A stretch of 64,000 nt of DNA from an uncultured Eubacteriales bacterium. Its GTDB lineage: Bacteria; Bacillota; Clostridia; Lachnospirales; Lachnospiraceae. The stretch lies in assembly GCA_900316715.1 (NCBI GenBank), contig ONEC01000001.1, positions 16,286 through 80,285 on the forward strand, read 5' to 3'. Position 1 is the stretch's first letter. Each line of letters starts with the position of its first letter. The position numbers were made by a program, and so were the translations under genes. This document shows, piece after piece, positions 26,897 through 35,523 of the stretch. The notes under the pieces were generated by a model. That model saw only the letters and a program-made list of their open reading frames with translations. It was not told the DNA's origin and made no database searches.

Positions 26897-26960
26897 CTAA
26901 TATGAGTCCGTCCTTCCCAATGTGCACTTCCTCCGTCTGCCAGACATATGCACCGCCCGC

Positions 26961-26991
26961 AAAAGAAAATCGACCGGGATAAACCCGGTCG
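26961..26991 (-). terminator. Terminator of the CarD gene
   Basis: CGACCGGG (26971-26978) pairs with CCCGGTCG (26984-26991) around five bases; on the minus strand TTTTCTTTT follows. It lies 34 bases after the CarD stop. The rest of the 217-base gap holds the next operon's promoter. Confidence 0.9.
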
Positions 26992-27025
26992 ACTCTTCAT
27001 TTGCAGGATGATACTCCTAAGCCCT

Positions 27026-27526
27026 CTACGCTTCAATCTTGTCATGGATATAGGTCTTAACCTCGTCCTTCTCAATGCCAAGACTGATAGCAAGTTCACC
27101 GTAGAGGCTGTCTTCTGCTATATGAAAATATTTCGAATCTGATGATGTAACCTTCTTGCCTTCAGCAAGTCGATTATGCATCCTGCCATAAATTGTTTTG
27201 ATGATCCCTACTAGAACTTCCGGATCACATGAAAGAACTGCTTCCTTATACTCCAGCTCCCTGCGCTTTTCTTCCTTGATGGTAATTCCATCAATGTCTT
27301 TAATGCTTTCGACGAAGCTCTCAGCCTCATCCTTTGTCATTACAGGCCTCATTATAACCCTTGGATTATCAATAGGTGTATAAAGCGAACTATCTCTGAT
27401 ATAGCATGGCGTCATAGTATAATACAACTTATCCTTTGATACTCCCGGAAGATCCATAGGTCCTATGTCAGTAATCCGGCATACACCGTTACTGCCATAC
27501 ACTACGTAATCTCCTACCGAAAACAT
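27026..27526 (-). CDS. CarD/CdnL-family transcription regulator
   Basis: 166 residues. The N-terminal Tudor-like domain starts MFSVGDYVVYGSNGVCRI, as in CarD/CdnL and TRCF RNA-polymerase-binding modules, and includes YTPIDNP. The rest is helical. CarD proteins bind the RNA polymerase beta subunit and tune promoter opening. The start ATG has AAGGAGCG upstream. It is monocistronic with its own terminator. The 143-base gap before it (27527-27669) is AT-rich with a 7-base inverted repeat (ATATTTT...AAAATAT) and no clear promoter. Confidence 0.88.
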   Translation of the reverse strand: MFSVGDYVVYGSNGVCRITDIGPMDLPGVSKDKLYYTMTPCYIRDSSLYTPIDNPRVIMRPVMTKDEAESFVESIKDIDGITIKEEKRRELEYKEAVLSCDPEVLVGIIKTIYGRMHNRLAEGKKVTSSDSKYFHIAEDSLYGELAISLGIEKDEVKTYIHDKIEA

Positions 27527-27669
27527 TTCTCACGCTCCTTATACGATATTTCTCCTGTTCAAAACCTGCCAATAATAATGATAACAAATAATCGCAATTG
27601 AAGTAAGCCCAAAATATATTTTCGTAAAATATCACATAAAACCTTAGATTTTTTTATGAAATTTTTCTA

Positions 27670-29028
27670 TCAGCCCTGACCTGAGAAAAGCATCTTGAGG
27701 GCCTTTCCGATTTTTACATTATTGCCCTTATAGAGGGACATCATCTTATATAATCTTCCTGAAGTGATGGTAACTGCTATTGCAATTCCAACCAGAAGAG
27801 CTACTGCAAGAGCTCCTGCTCCGAAACTGATGGTTCCAAGACAAAGAGCTGCCGGAAGGACCATAGCTGCTACAGGTGGTACAAACATCATCCAGAGCGG
27901 AAGACCTTCTCCTGCTGAGCTGAGTCCAAAGAAGAATACAATGTAGAAGCTTGCAAGAAGTACCATCATAAAGATTGTATTGTTTGAAGCTGCCTCTTCT
28001 CTGTTCTTTGATATTGCTCCTGCAAAACATGAAAGTGAGCAGTAAAGAAGAATACCAAATATAATTGTAATTACTGCAAGAATGATCTTAGGAACTGAGA
28101 AGAGTCCAAGTCCGCTCATCATCTTGAAGAACGCCTGAATAGGAAGTCCTGATCCTCTGCTCTCTAATATAGCAAATCCTGCGAAGAATCCAACAGCAAT
28201 AGATATTATCCATATGAAGAGCTGTAATAAACCTGCTGAAACAATTCCTAAAAGCTTACCAAATACAAGTGCTTCAGGCTTTACAGATATGAGCATGGTA
28301 TCCATCAGCTTTGATGACTTTTCAAGAACAACGCTGTTTGAAACACCACCGCCATAGCTGGCTATCATTATGTAAAGGATCATCATTGATGCAAAAATGA
28401 TTATGTAGCTGAATATAGGCTTGAAAGCTTTTGCAGCTATATCTTCACTTGCATTTGCATCATCATTAAGGCTCTTTCCTGCCTCATAACCCTTTGCAGA
28501 ATATATCTCACTTTCTGTCTGCTGTGACAGCTGCATAAGCTCCTGCATGGATATTCCTGATGCAAAGATAGATATGAACTGCTCGTTCTCATCTATAAAG
28601 TCATTAAAGTATCCTGCTTCTTTAGTACTGATGTTGGAATCATTTGGAAGGATGATTCCTGCACAGAGTTCATTATCCTTCTCATAGAATTCAAGAACTA
28701 TTGTATCCTGTGATCCCTCTGCATAGTCCAGAGCTTCATCAACTGTTTCTACGTTCATATACTTGATATCTTCGTAATACTCTGTTCCAAGCATATTGAG
28801 GATGTTATAATCTGCATCCGGCGCATCCGGATTAACTACATACACATACTTAACTCCTGAGTCCTTTACTCCTTCATCCTTCTTTTTGAAATAATCTGCA
28901 AGGAACATGATAAGCCCCGGAAGAATAAGGAAGACCAGTGCCAGTGTTACTGTAAGTGTAATATATGATTTAGTCTTAGCCTGATTTTTAAATGTAAACT
29001 TAAAAACCTTATCAAAATTCTTAAACAT
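27670..29028 (-). CDS. ABC transporter permease, NatB-like (second)
   Basis: 452 residues. One membrane segment near the start (about 23-45), an extracytoplasmic domain of about 160 residues, and five or six segments from about 208 to 430: the ABC-2/NatB topology. Together with the permease at 29039 and the ATPase at 30399 it would form a two-permease exporter like NatA-NatB, which extrudes sodium or peptides. It lies 10 bases after the first permease. It has no terminator with a T-run; an AT-rich gap follows. Confidence 0.87.
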   Translation of the reverse strand: MFKNFDKVFKFTFKNQAKTKSYITLTVTLALVFLILPGLIMFLADYFKKKDEGVKDSGVKYVYVVNPDAPDADYNILNMLGTEYYEDIKYMNVETVDEALDYAEGSQDTIVLEFYEKDNELCAGIILPNDSNISTKEAGYFNDFIDENEQFISIFASGISMQELMQLSQQTESEIYSAKGYEAGKSLNDDANASEDIAAKAFKPIFSYIIIFASMMILYIMIASYGGGVSNSVVLEKSSKLMDTMLISVKPEALVFGKLLGIVSAGLLQLFIWIISIAVGFFAGFAILESRGSGLPIQAFFKMMSGLGLFSVPKIILAVITIIFGILLYCSLSCFAGAISKNREEAASNNTIFMMVLLASFYIVFFFGLSSAGEGLPLWMMFVPPVAAMVLPAALCLGTISFGAGALAVALLVGIAIAVTITSGRLYKMMSLYKGNNVKIGKALKMLFSGQG

Positions 29029-29038
29029 TACGCCCCTC

Positions 29039-30418
29039 CTAACCCTTTACAGCACGAAGTACATCACGAAGCTTCGGCTTGGATGAATCATTGATGATCA
29101 GCTTTCTGTATGTCTTTGCGCAAAGCAGGCATATTCCTACTACTATAGCAATCTGAATAAGAAGTGATGCTGCAAAGATTGGCAGGCTGATCCTTCCTGT
29201 AAGATAATATACAGGAGCTGTAAAGAATGATACCGGTGGTACAAGAGAAGCCACTGTACTTACTATGGCCTTATCATTGCTGGTGATCATCATTGATGCA
29301 AAGTATCCGATAAATACCAGCATTGTAACTGTACCTGTTGCACTCTGAGCGTCCTCTGTCTTTGTACATGCTGCACCGAGCATACCACTGAAACCGCCAA
29401 AGGCAAGGTATGTAATAAGTATACATACTAAGATTATTATGAGTCCAACTGCTCCAAACTTGAACAGTGCTGCAAAGTCATAACCTGCTGATGCACCGGC
29501 AGACATATCAAGATGCAGAACCTTTTCCATAACCAGGTTCACAACCTTTGAAGATACGAATCCACTGATAAGAATGGTAATTACATAAACCATCATTCCG
29601 CAGACCTTACCCATAAGAAGTGCCATAGGGCGAACACTTACGAGAAGTCCCTCAACAAGCTTTGATATTTTTTCCTCTGTAACAGATGAAACTATAAATG
29701 AAGCTGACATTGTTGAAACTATCATTATAAGTATTGAGTATACTGAGAATATACCCATCATCTGATTCTGTGTATATGTATCTGATTTTGCGGCAATATA
29801 CTCTTCCTGTGTCTTAACTGAATTTGTATATACACCCTTCTGGAGCATTGCTATTTTTTCCTGATCCAGATTCTGTGCCTTCATTCTGGCTGTATTAAAA
29901 CCCTCTTCAAAGATAGAACCTATCTTATCAAGCTCTTCGTTCTGAATATCAGAATCCTCAGCTCTTACAGTCTCTACCTTATATGTATTATTCTCAAAGC
30001 GGATTATTACAGCTACATCTGTCTTTCCAAGTCCTGATATAACATCTGATGCAGTCTTTGAACCATCAGCGATTATATCCAGCGCTGCACCACCCAGTCC
30101 GTTATCTGAAAGACCTAAGCTCTCAACATCAACGCTTACATTTGTTTCATTTAAAACAATAAGATTTGTTGTTGCTGCATCCTTAACCTTATTACTGAGT
30201 AAGCTTTCTGAAGCACTCATGCTGGACTTTGCTGAGAAGTACTGGATAGGTCCCATAAGAGACATTGTGAGTACAAATACTACAAGACTTATGATATATG
30301 CCTTATTCTTAAATGTCTGAGTTAAGGTGAATTTGAAAACCTTACTGAATCCCTTGAGGCTGTAAATGTTTTCCTTTTCATTTACTGCATTACTCTTACT
30401 AGCCACGGCTCTCTTCAC
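29039..30418 (-). CDS. ABC transporter permease, NatB-like (first)
   Basis: 459 residues with the same plan as the next gene: a cytoplasmic start, one membrane segment (about 39-60), an outer domain to about 225, then six segments. TMSASFIVSSVTEEKISKLVEGLLVSVRP is the loop conserved in NatB-type permeases. Its start overlaps the ATPase gene by 20 bases. The two permeases differ in sequence, so a heterodimer is likely. Substrate unknown. Confidence 0.87.
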   Translation of the reverse strand: MKRAVASKSNAVNEKENIYSLKGFSKVFKFTLTQTFKNKAYIISLVVFVLTMSLMGPIQYFSAKSSMSASESLLSNKVKDAATTNLIVLNETNVSVDVESLGLSDNGLGGAALDIIADGSKTASDVISGLGKTDVAVIIRFENNTYKVETVRAEDSDIQNEELDKIGSIFEEGFNTARMKAQNLDQEKIAMLQKGVYTNSVKTQEEYIAAKSDTYTQNQMMGIFSVYSILIMIVSTMSASFIVSSVTEEKISKLVEGLLVSVRPMALLMGKVCGMMVYVITILISGFVSSKVVNLVMEKVLHLDMSAGASAGYDFAALFKFGAVGLIIILVCILITYLAFGGFSGMLGAACTKTEDAQSATGTVTMLVFIGYFASMMITSNDKAIVSTVASLVPPVSFFTAPVYYLTGRISLPIFAASLLIQIAIVVGICLLCAKTYRKLIINDSSKPKLRDVLRAVKG

Positions 30419-31421
30419 CTACCTCTCTTACAAAGATCTCATGAAGTGAAAGCTCTGAAAGATCGAATCTTACAATGTTTACTCCTGCTTCAATAAGATT
30501 CTTCAGAAGTGCATTTGCCTGATCATCTCCTGTAACCTTGAGATTATATTCATATTCTTTCTCTGTAACGATCTCTACACCTGTTTTGTTGATTATATCT
30601 GTTACGTCCTTCTCAACCTTAAGTGTAAGATTAACACGTCCGTAACTCTTCTTGATCTCGTTAAGGTTACCCTTAACTACAGCCTTTGAACGGTTCATGA
30701 TTGTGATATCAGTACAGAACTCTTCAACAACCTCCATCTGGTGGCTGGACATGATAATGTACTTTCCTGCAGCAATCTGCTCTCTTACAACTTCCTTAAG
30801 GATATCTGCATTTACAGGATCAAGACCTGAAAATGGCTCATCCAGTACGAGAAGTTCAGGATCAGAAAGCATAGCTATAAGGAACTGAATCTTCTGCTGA
30901 TTACCTTTGGAAAGCTGATCAGCTGTCTTAGGCTTCATCTTCTTCTGTCTCTGAATACCTCTTGCAGCCGGTTTTGCTGCAACTTCCTCTCCGCGAGCCT
31001 TTCTCTCTTCTTCCTCACGAGCAGCCTGCTCTGCAGCATACTTCTCAGGGAAAAGATACTCTTCAACCTTAAGTCTTTCTGCCCAGTAAGCTATTCTCTC
31101 ATCAAGATCTTTCTTTGAAACTCCACGGAGTTCGCCGAAGTATCTTATCTGATCCATAAGAGTATACTTTGGATACAGGCCTCTTTCCTCAGCGAGGTAT
31201 CCTATGTTGCAAGTATCGAAGTTGAGCGGCTCACCATTCCAGAGCGCCTCTCCTCCGTCCTTGTCAAGCATTCCAAGTATCATTCTGATGGAAGTGGTCT
31301 TTCCTGCTCCGTTAGTACCAAGCATGGCATATACACCAGGCTTTTCCATCTCAAAACCGATGTGGTCTACTACGACCTTTTCACCATACTTTTTAAATAA
31401 ATCTCTGACAACCAGTCCCAT
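30399..31421 (-). CDS. ABC transporter ATPase, NatA-like
   Basis: 340 residues. Walker A GTNGAGKTT (35-43), signature LSKGNQQ (170-176), Walker B LLVLDEPFSGLDP and MSSHQMEVVEEF. A highly charged insertion of about 40 residues, rich in Ala, Glu, Arg and Lys (about 128-168), splits the helical subdomain before the signature and is not usual. GGAGG lies seven bases before the ATG. First gene of the exporter operon; three palindromes lie in the 178 bases upstream. Role: powers the two NatB-like permeases. Confidence 0.92.
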   Translation of the reverse strand: MGLVVRDLFKKYGEKVVVDHIGFEMEKPGVYAMLGTNGAGKTTSIRMILGMLDKDGGEALWNGEPLNFDTCNIGYLAEERGLYPKYTLMDQIRYFGELRGVSKKDLDERIAYWAERLKVEEYLFPEKYAAEQAAREEEERKARGEEVAAKPAARGIQRQKKMKPKTADQLSKGNQQKIQFLIAMLSDPELLVLDEPFSGLDPVNADILKEVVREQIAAGKYIIMSSHQMEVVEEFCTDITIMNRSKAVVKGNLNEIKKSYGRVNLTLKVEKDVTDIINKTGVEIVTEKEYEYNLKVTGDDQANALLKNLIEAGVNIVRFDLSELSLHEIFVREVGEESRG

Positions 31422-31471
31422 TTTTAAACCTCCGTATCCACATTCCTTAATCGGAAAAATATATTATCTTC

Positions 31472-31577
31472 GTGTCACCAGCGACACTTATATTTATTAC
31501 ATGATGTATTTATACATCATATAAAATCAAAATTATTAAATGTGTTGTGAAAAGCATGTTTTCTGTCGTAAACGACA
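31472..31577. promoter_or_regulatory. Three palindromes upstream of the ABC exporter operon
   Basis: GTGTC-6-GACAC at 31472-31487; ATGATGTAT-TT-ATACATCAT at 31501-31520 (9-base arms); TGTCGT-AA-ACGACA at 31564-31577, with a related word GTCGTTAACG at 31586-31595. They occupy the gap between the XRE repressor gene and the exporter and look like binding sites for dimeric regulators. The XRE protein encoded next to them is the obvious candidate for at least one. No clear promoter could be placed here. Confidence 0.5.
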
Positions 31578-31599
31578 AACTTTAAGTCGTTAACGTATA

Positions 31600-31794
31600 C
31601 TATTCTTCCCAGAACAACTCATCAAGAGTTTTCCCTAACACCTTACATATATTGACACACAACTTTATAGTCGGATTGTAGTCTCCCTTTTCAATCGAGT
31701 TGATAGTCTGTCTCGACACACCAACTGCTTTTGCTAACTGATCCTGCGACATGTCCATTCCGGCCCGGGCGGCTTTAAGCTTCAGATTCTTCAT
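31600..31794 (-). CDS. Small XRE-family DNA-binding protein
   Basis: 64 residues from the ATG at 31792-31794, where GGAGG has the best spacing. Nearly the whole protein is one helix-turn-helix: MSQDQLAKAVGVSRQTINSIEKGDYNPTIKL with a short LGKTLDELFWEE end. Such short repressors are often encoded with a membrane partner, as here: the start overlaps the upstream membrane gene by 20 bases. It may control its own operon and the ABC exporter downstream. Confidence 0.9.
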   Translation of the reverse strand: MKNLKLKAARAGMDMSQDQLAKAVGVSRQTINSIEKGDYNPTIKLCVNICKVLGKTLDELFWEE

Positions 31795-32314
31795 CGTCAT
31801 CTTCCTCCTTTCCGTCAATGGCATTCTTTATAAGGATTTCGATAATTATTATGACAAGCATTATTCCCAGATACAGGTTTGCTATATTTACCTGAAGCAC
31901 TCCGTCCTGGATCATTCTTCCATCACAGACAGCCCAGATTCCAATTCCGATGTTAAAAGCACCTATAAAAATCATGTATCCTATCCATGCTTTGGCATTC
32001 AGATTAAGTTCAATGTAAGCGTTGTTCCATACACAGTACATTACATGTACAGGAAGTCCTACAAAAAGCGGAATCAGGAAAATCGTATCTCCCAGAAAAG
32101 CCCTCATGCTATCCGTTAATATAAGCGGCATTAAACATGTTGTTGCGATTATTGTATAAAAGGCAAACATATAACCGCGGCCTCTTATAGCCATCTGCCT
32201 CTCATCATATTTCGGCTTCATCTTCTGATCCTTATGCATTCCCTTTCCAATCACGATCATAAGGATTACGAAAATAACCACATAAATTGTTACCAAAATA
32301 ATATTATTATTCAT
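31775..32314 (-). CDS. Membrane protein paired with XRE regulator
   Basis: 179 residues from the ATG at 32312-32314 (GGAGG eight bases upstream). About five hydrophobic segments with KPKYDERQMAIRGRGY between the first and second, a pattern seen in DUF2178/DUF3796-type proteins that accompany small XRE regulators. The tail is acidic (DGKEEDDDEESEA) and is encoded by the stretch that overlaps the regulator's start. It probably senses or relays a membrane signal to the regulator (inferred). Confidence 0.75.
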   Translation of the reverse strand: MNNNIILVTIYVVIFVILMIVIGKGMHKDQKMKPKYDERQMAIRGRGYMFAFYTIIATTCLMPLILTDSMRAFLGDTIFLIPLFVGLPVHVMYCVWNNAYIELNLNAKAWIGYMIFIGAFNIGIGIWAVCDGRMIQDGVLQVNIANLYLGIMLVIIIIEILIKNAIDGKEEDDDEESEA

Positions 32315-32353
32315 GACACACACCTCCATGGCATTTCTTCACTTGATAGACAG

Positions 32354-32382
32354 ATAATACATTATTTCTGATATTTTGTCAA
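32354..32382 (-). promoter_or_regulatory. Promoter of the membrane protein-XRE operon
   Basis: Minus strand TTGACA (32377-32382), 17 bases, TATTAT (32354-32359), close to consensus. The start codon at 32314 follows about 30 bases after the likely transcription start. Confidence 0.85.
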
Positions 32383-32460
32383 CTATATATTACATTTATT
32401 TTATTCTTTTTTACTTTTTGTATAATGACTATAGATTTCAGGATTACAGATCATGCATTC

Positions 32461-32497
32461 AAAAAGCGCCATATCCCTTATTTCAGGGGTATGGCGC
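32461..32497 (-). terminator. Terminator of the cation exchanger gene
   Basis: GCGCCATATCCC (32466-32477) pairs with GGGGTATGGCGC (32486-32497) with one wobble pair around eight bases; on the minus strand five T follow (32461-32465). It lies 38 bases beyond the exchanger's stop. Confidence 0.9.
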
Positions 32498-32535
32498 CTG
32501 ATTTTCATCTAATCAGATTGAAGCATTTATCCGTT

Positions 32536-33537
32536 TCATCGGATCGCAGCAAATATCACATATGCTGTATAAACAAGAAGCATCAATGCTCCTCCTGCTC
32601 TTCCAAGTTCTTTCTTTCTGAACACAAGAAGCATAACAAGGAAGCTCATCAGGATCAGAACTATCATATCAAAGAAGGACGCTGTATTTACAGCTATCGG
32701 ATGTATCGTCGATGATACACCAAGTATCAGAAGATTGTTGAATATATTGGAGCCGACTACATTTCCTATCGCAAGTCCTGTCTCTCCCTTTCTTGCTGCA
32801 ACTATGGATGTTACAAGTTCAGGAAGTGAAGTTCCCAGTGCAACAACCGTAAGACCTATAAGGGTTTCTGTCATTCCGAAAGAACGGGCAATGTACTGCG
32901 CACTGTATACTACAGCCTGACCGCCGGCTATTATAAATGCAAGTCCTGTAAGAATCAGAACGAGACATTTTTTTGATGTCATTGACTCTACATCTTCTTC
33001 CTCTTCAGGATGTTTCTTTGCATCATAAATAAGAAGAAGTATATACGCGGTGAAGATTACCAGAAGCGTGATAGACAGCGGACGGGATACCATTCCGACA
33101 TCATCTGCCATATCAAACAGGAATCTGCTGTCAGGATCCTTTGTAAGTTTCTCACCAGTGAAGAGCACTCCTCTTCCGGTAACCAGGAATGTAAGGATCA
33201 TGGCTCCGATCGAGAACGGGAAATCTCTCTTTAAGATTATCTTATCCACCGGCACGCTGTGAATAACAGCACACACACCGAGGACAACCATGAGATTAAA
33301 GATATTAGATCCGACTACATTACTCAGTGCTATCTCATTGGAACCTTTAAGAGCTGCTGTTGTACTGACTGCCAGCTCCGGCGCACTGGTTCCCATAGCA
33401 ACTATCGTAAGTCCGATTACTATGGATGAAACCCTGAGTTTTCTTGCAACTCCGGCACTTCCATCCACGAACCAGTCTGCTCCTTTTATAAGCCCGACGA
33501 ATCCTATTACGAGCAGCAGAAAGTTTAGTATCAGCAT
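32536..33537 (-). CDS. CaCA-family cation exchanger under manganese riboswitch
   Basis: 333 residues, YrbG-like. Two inverted repeats of five membrane helices carry the alpha motifs: GTSAPELAVSTTAALKG with NVVGSNIFN in the first half and GTSLPELVTSIVAARKG with NVVGSNIFNN in the second. A cytoplasmic loop with PEEEEDVESMTSKK separates them. The family is usually annotated as a Na+/Ca2+ exchanger. The leader here is a yybP-ykoY riboswitch, which senses Mn2+, so export of manganese is the likelier role. AAGAAGGGAG lies five bases before the ATG; own promoter and terminator. Confidence 0.9.
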   Translation of the reverse strand: MLILNFLLLVIGFVGLIKGADWFVDGSAGVARKLRVSSIVIGLTIVAMGTSAPELAVSTTAALKGSNEIALSNVVGSNIFNLMVVLGVCAVIHSVPVDKIILKRDFPFSIGAMILTFLVTGRGVLFTGEKLTKDPDSRFLFDMADDVGMVSRPLSITLLVIFTAYILLLIYDAKKHPEEEEDVESMTSKKCLVLILTGLAFIIAGGQAVVYSAQYIARSFGMTETLIGLTVVALGTSLPELVTSIVAARKGETGLAIGNVVGSNIFNNLLILGVSSTIHPIAVNTASFFDMIVLILMSFLVMLLVFRKKELGRAGGALMLLVYTAYVIFAAIR

Positions 33538-33578
33538 GACGTCTCCCTTCTTCTTATAAAACGTTTTATGTAAAGGTT

Positions 33579-33623
33579 AAAAAAAAAGAGACTTTCACCG
33601 CGGTAATTCGCAGTGAAAGTCTC
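33579..33623 (-). terminator. Riboswitch-controlled terminator
   Basis: GAGACTTTCAC and GTGAAAGTCTC (33588-33598 and 33613-33623) form an 11-base-pair stem, followed on the minus strand by nine T (33579-33587). The 5' arm in the RNA is also the 3' strand of the riboswitch's closing helix, so the two structures exclude each other. Confidence 0.93.
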
Positions 33624-33745
33624 GCAATTTACAATATACTCCGGGGACCATAAGTCCCGATCTGACGAAGATATATTACACCATACAGAACTCATCGTTC
33701 CGTGACACCACATATCTGCAGCATGATGCAAGCTACTCCCTTTCA
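33614..33745 (-). ncRNA. yybP-ykoY manganese riboswitch aptamer
   Basis: Minus-strand RNA 33745 to 33614. Conserved parts of the yybP-ykoY class are present: GAAAGGGAGUAGCU at the 5' side, CUUCGUCAGA in the middle, and UUGCGAGACUUUCAC at the 3' side. The closing helix is UGAAAG (33740-33745) with CUUUCA (33614-33619). The second strand also forms the terminator's 5' arm, so ligand binding should favour read-through, as known for this Mn2+-sensing class. It precedes the exchanger gene at 33537. Confidence 0.9.
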
Positions 33746-33753
33746 ACAGTTTG

Positions 33754-33782
33754 AGTATAACAAACACAGTGCATTCCGTCAA
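33754..33782 (-). promoter_or_regulatory. Promoter of the riboswitch leader
   Basis: Minus strand TTGACG (33777-33782), 17 bases, TATACT (33754-33759). Transcription would start a few bases before the aptamer's first helix. No strong gpmI terminator lies before it. Confidence 0.85.
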
Positions 33783-33821
33783 GGTAAAGAACTTTACACT
33801 TTAGGGCATCTGTATAATTTA

Positions 33822-35414
33822 TTACTTTCTAACAAGAAGTGAATGTCCTGTCATCTCGGCTGGCTGCTCAAGTCCCATAACCTCAAGAAGTGTAGGAACG
33901 ATATCACAGAGCTTTCCGCCCTCTGCAAGTGTGTATGCAGGATCATAGTTGTAAAGGATAAATGGAACAGGATTTGTTGTATGGGCTGTATGTGGCTCTC
34001 CTGTTTCTGCATTGATCATCTGCTCAGCGTTTCCGTGATCTGCACAGATGAAGAGAACTCCATCCATCTCCTTAACAGCTTCAACTGCTGTACCAACGCA
34101 GCTGTCAACTGTCTCAACTGCCTTGATAGCAGCTGAAAGAACTCCTGTATGACCAACCATGTCAGGGTTAGCGAAGTTGATGATGATAACATCATATTCA
34201 TTTGATCTGATTGCAGCATTGAGCTTCTCACTTACTAGAGGAGCGCTCATCTCAGGCTGAAGATCATATGTAGCAACTGCAGGTGAGTTAACAAGGATTC
34301 TCTCCTCATCCTTATTTGGCTCCTCGATTCCTCCGTTGAAGAAGAATGTTACGTGAGCATACTTCTCTGTCTCTGCAAGTCTGAGCTGCTTAAGACCAAG
34401 CTTTGCAAGGTACTCACCGAATGTGTTTGTGATTTCCTGCTTCTTGAATGCTACGAACTTGTTAGGAATTGTCTCATCGTAATCCTTGAAGCATACATAT
34501 GTAAGAGGCATATATCCGTTAGCTCTCTTAAGGAACTTGATGCACTTTGTATCATCAGCATCACCTTCCTGAGCAGCAATGTCTTCATCTGTAAAACAGA
34601 ATGCCTTAGTAATCTCACGAGCTCTGTCAGGACGGAAGTTGAAGAAGATTACTGAATCTCCTGCCTTAACAAGTGAAAGTGGATTACCTGCTTCATCTGT
34701 GATAACTGTAGGAAGAACGAACTCATCTGTAACTCCGTTATCATAAGACTCCTGCATAGCCTGTACAGGATCTGTAGCCTTAACGCCCTCACCTGTTACG
34801 AGTGAGTCATAAGCCTTCTGTACACGATCCCAGTTATTATCTCTATCCATTGCGTAGTAACGTCCTGAAAGTGAAGCAACCTTACCTACGCCGATTTCCT
34901 TAGTCTTATCAACAAGCTCCTGAAGGTAGTCTTTACCTGATGCAGGAGGTGTATCTCTTCCATCGAAGAAAGGATGAATGTAAACATTCTCGAAGCCCTC
35001 TTTCTTGCAGAGCTCAAGGATTGCGTAAAGATGTGTATTATGGCTGTGAACACCACCGTCTGAGAGAAGTCCCCAAAGATGAAGATCACTACCATTCTCC
35101 TTACAATTGTTGATTGCACGAAGAAGCTCTTCGTTCTTGAAGAAATCTCCGTCCTCTATATACTTTGTGATAAGTGTAAGATCCTGATAAATGATTCTTC
35201 CTGAACCGATGTTCATATGACCAACTTCTGAGTTACCCATCTGTCCATCAGGAAGACCAACTGCAAGACCTGAAGCATATCCCTTCTGGAAAGGACATTC
35301 AGCCATCAGCTTGTCCATGTTAGGTGTATTACCCATGTAAACTGCATTTGCCTCATGATTATCTGAAAGTCCGAAACCATCAAGGACCATCAGAACTACT
35401 GGTTTTTTACTCAT
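33822..35414 (-). CDS. gpmI: 2,3-bisphosphoglycerate-independent phosphoglycerate mutase
   Basis: 530 residues, slightly longer than the usual 510. A manganese-dependent enzyme interconverting 3- and 2-phosphoglycerate in glycolysis. Metal and catalytic motifs: LMVLDGFGLSDN at the start, GQMGNSEVGHMNIGSGR with the phosphoserine, DGRDTPP, GRYYAMDRDNNWDR, NFRPDRARE, FANPDMVGHTG, and ADHGNAEQM. AGGAG precedes the ATG at good spacing, with its own promoter. The neighbouring Mn2+ riboswitch gene is worth noting since the enzyme needs Mn2+. Confidence 0.97.
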   Translation of the reverse strand: MSKKPVVLMVLDGFGLSDNHEANAVYMGNTPNMDKLMAECPFQKGYASGLAVGLPDGQMGNSEVGHMNIGSGRIIYQDLTLITKYIEDGDFFKNEELLRAINNCKENGSDLHLWGLLSDGGVHSHNTHLYAILELCKKEGFENVYIHPFFDGRDTPPASGKDYLQELVDKTKEIGVGKVASLSGRYYAMDRDNNWDRVQKAYDSLVTGEGVKATDPVQAMQESYDNGVTDEFVLPTVITDEAGNPLSLVKAGDSVIFFNFRPDRAREITKAFCFTDEDIAAQEGDADDTKCIKFLKRANGYMPLTYVCFKDYDETIPNKFVAFKKQEITNTFGEYLAKLGLKQLRLAETEKYAHVTFFFNGGIEEPNKDEERILVNSPAVATYDLQPEMSAPLVSEKLNAAIRSNEYDVIIINFANPDMVGHTGVLSAAIKAVETVDSCVGTAVEAVKEMDGVLFICADHGNAEQMINAETGEPHTAHTTNPVPFILYNYDPAYTLAEGGKLCDIVPTLLEVMGLEQPAEMTGHSLLVRK

Positions 35415-35465
35415 GATTATTCTCCTCTTATATTAAAATGCATGTTAAAATCAACTAACCGCATA

Positions 35466-35494
35466 ATTGTACTATAAATGATTTGTCTTCTCAA
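35466..35494 (-). promoter_or_regulatory. gpmI promoter
   Basis: Minus strand TTGAGA (35489-35494), 17 bases, TACAAT (35466-35471), about 50 bases before the gpmI ATG. Confidence 0.8.
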
Positions 35495-35523
35495 CCAGAT
35501 TTTTGTGAATAATACTAATCTTT

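Noticed and set aside
26893-27099. 68-residue frame on the minus strand
   Set aside because: It overlaps the end of the CarD gene in another frame, runs through its terminator, and has no ribosome site.
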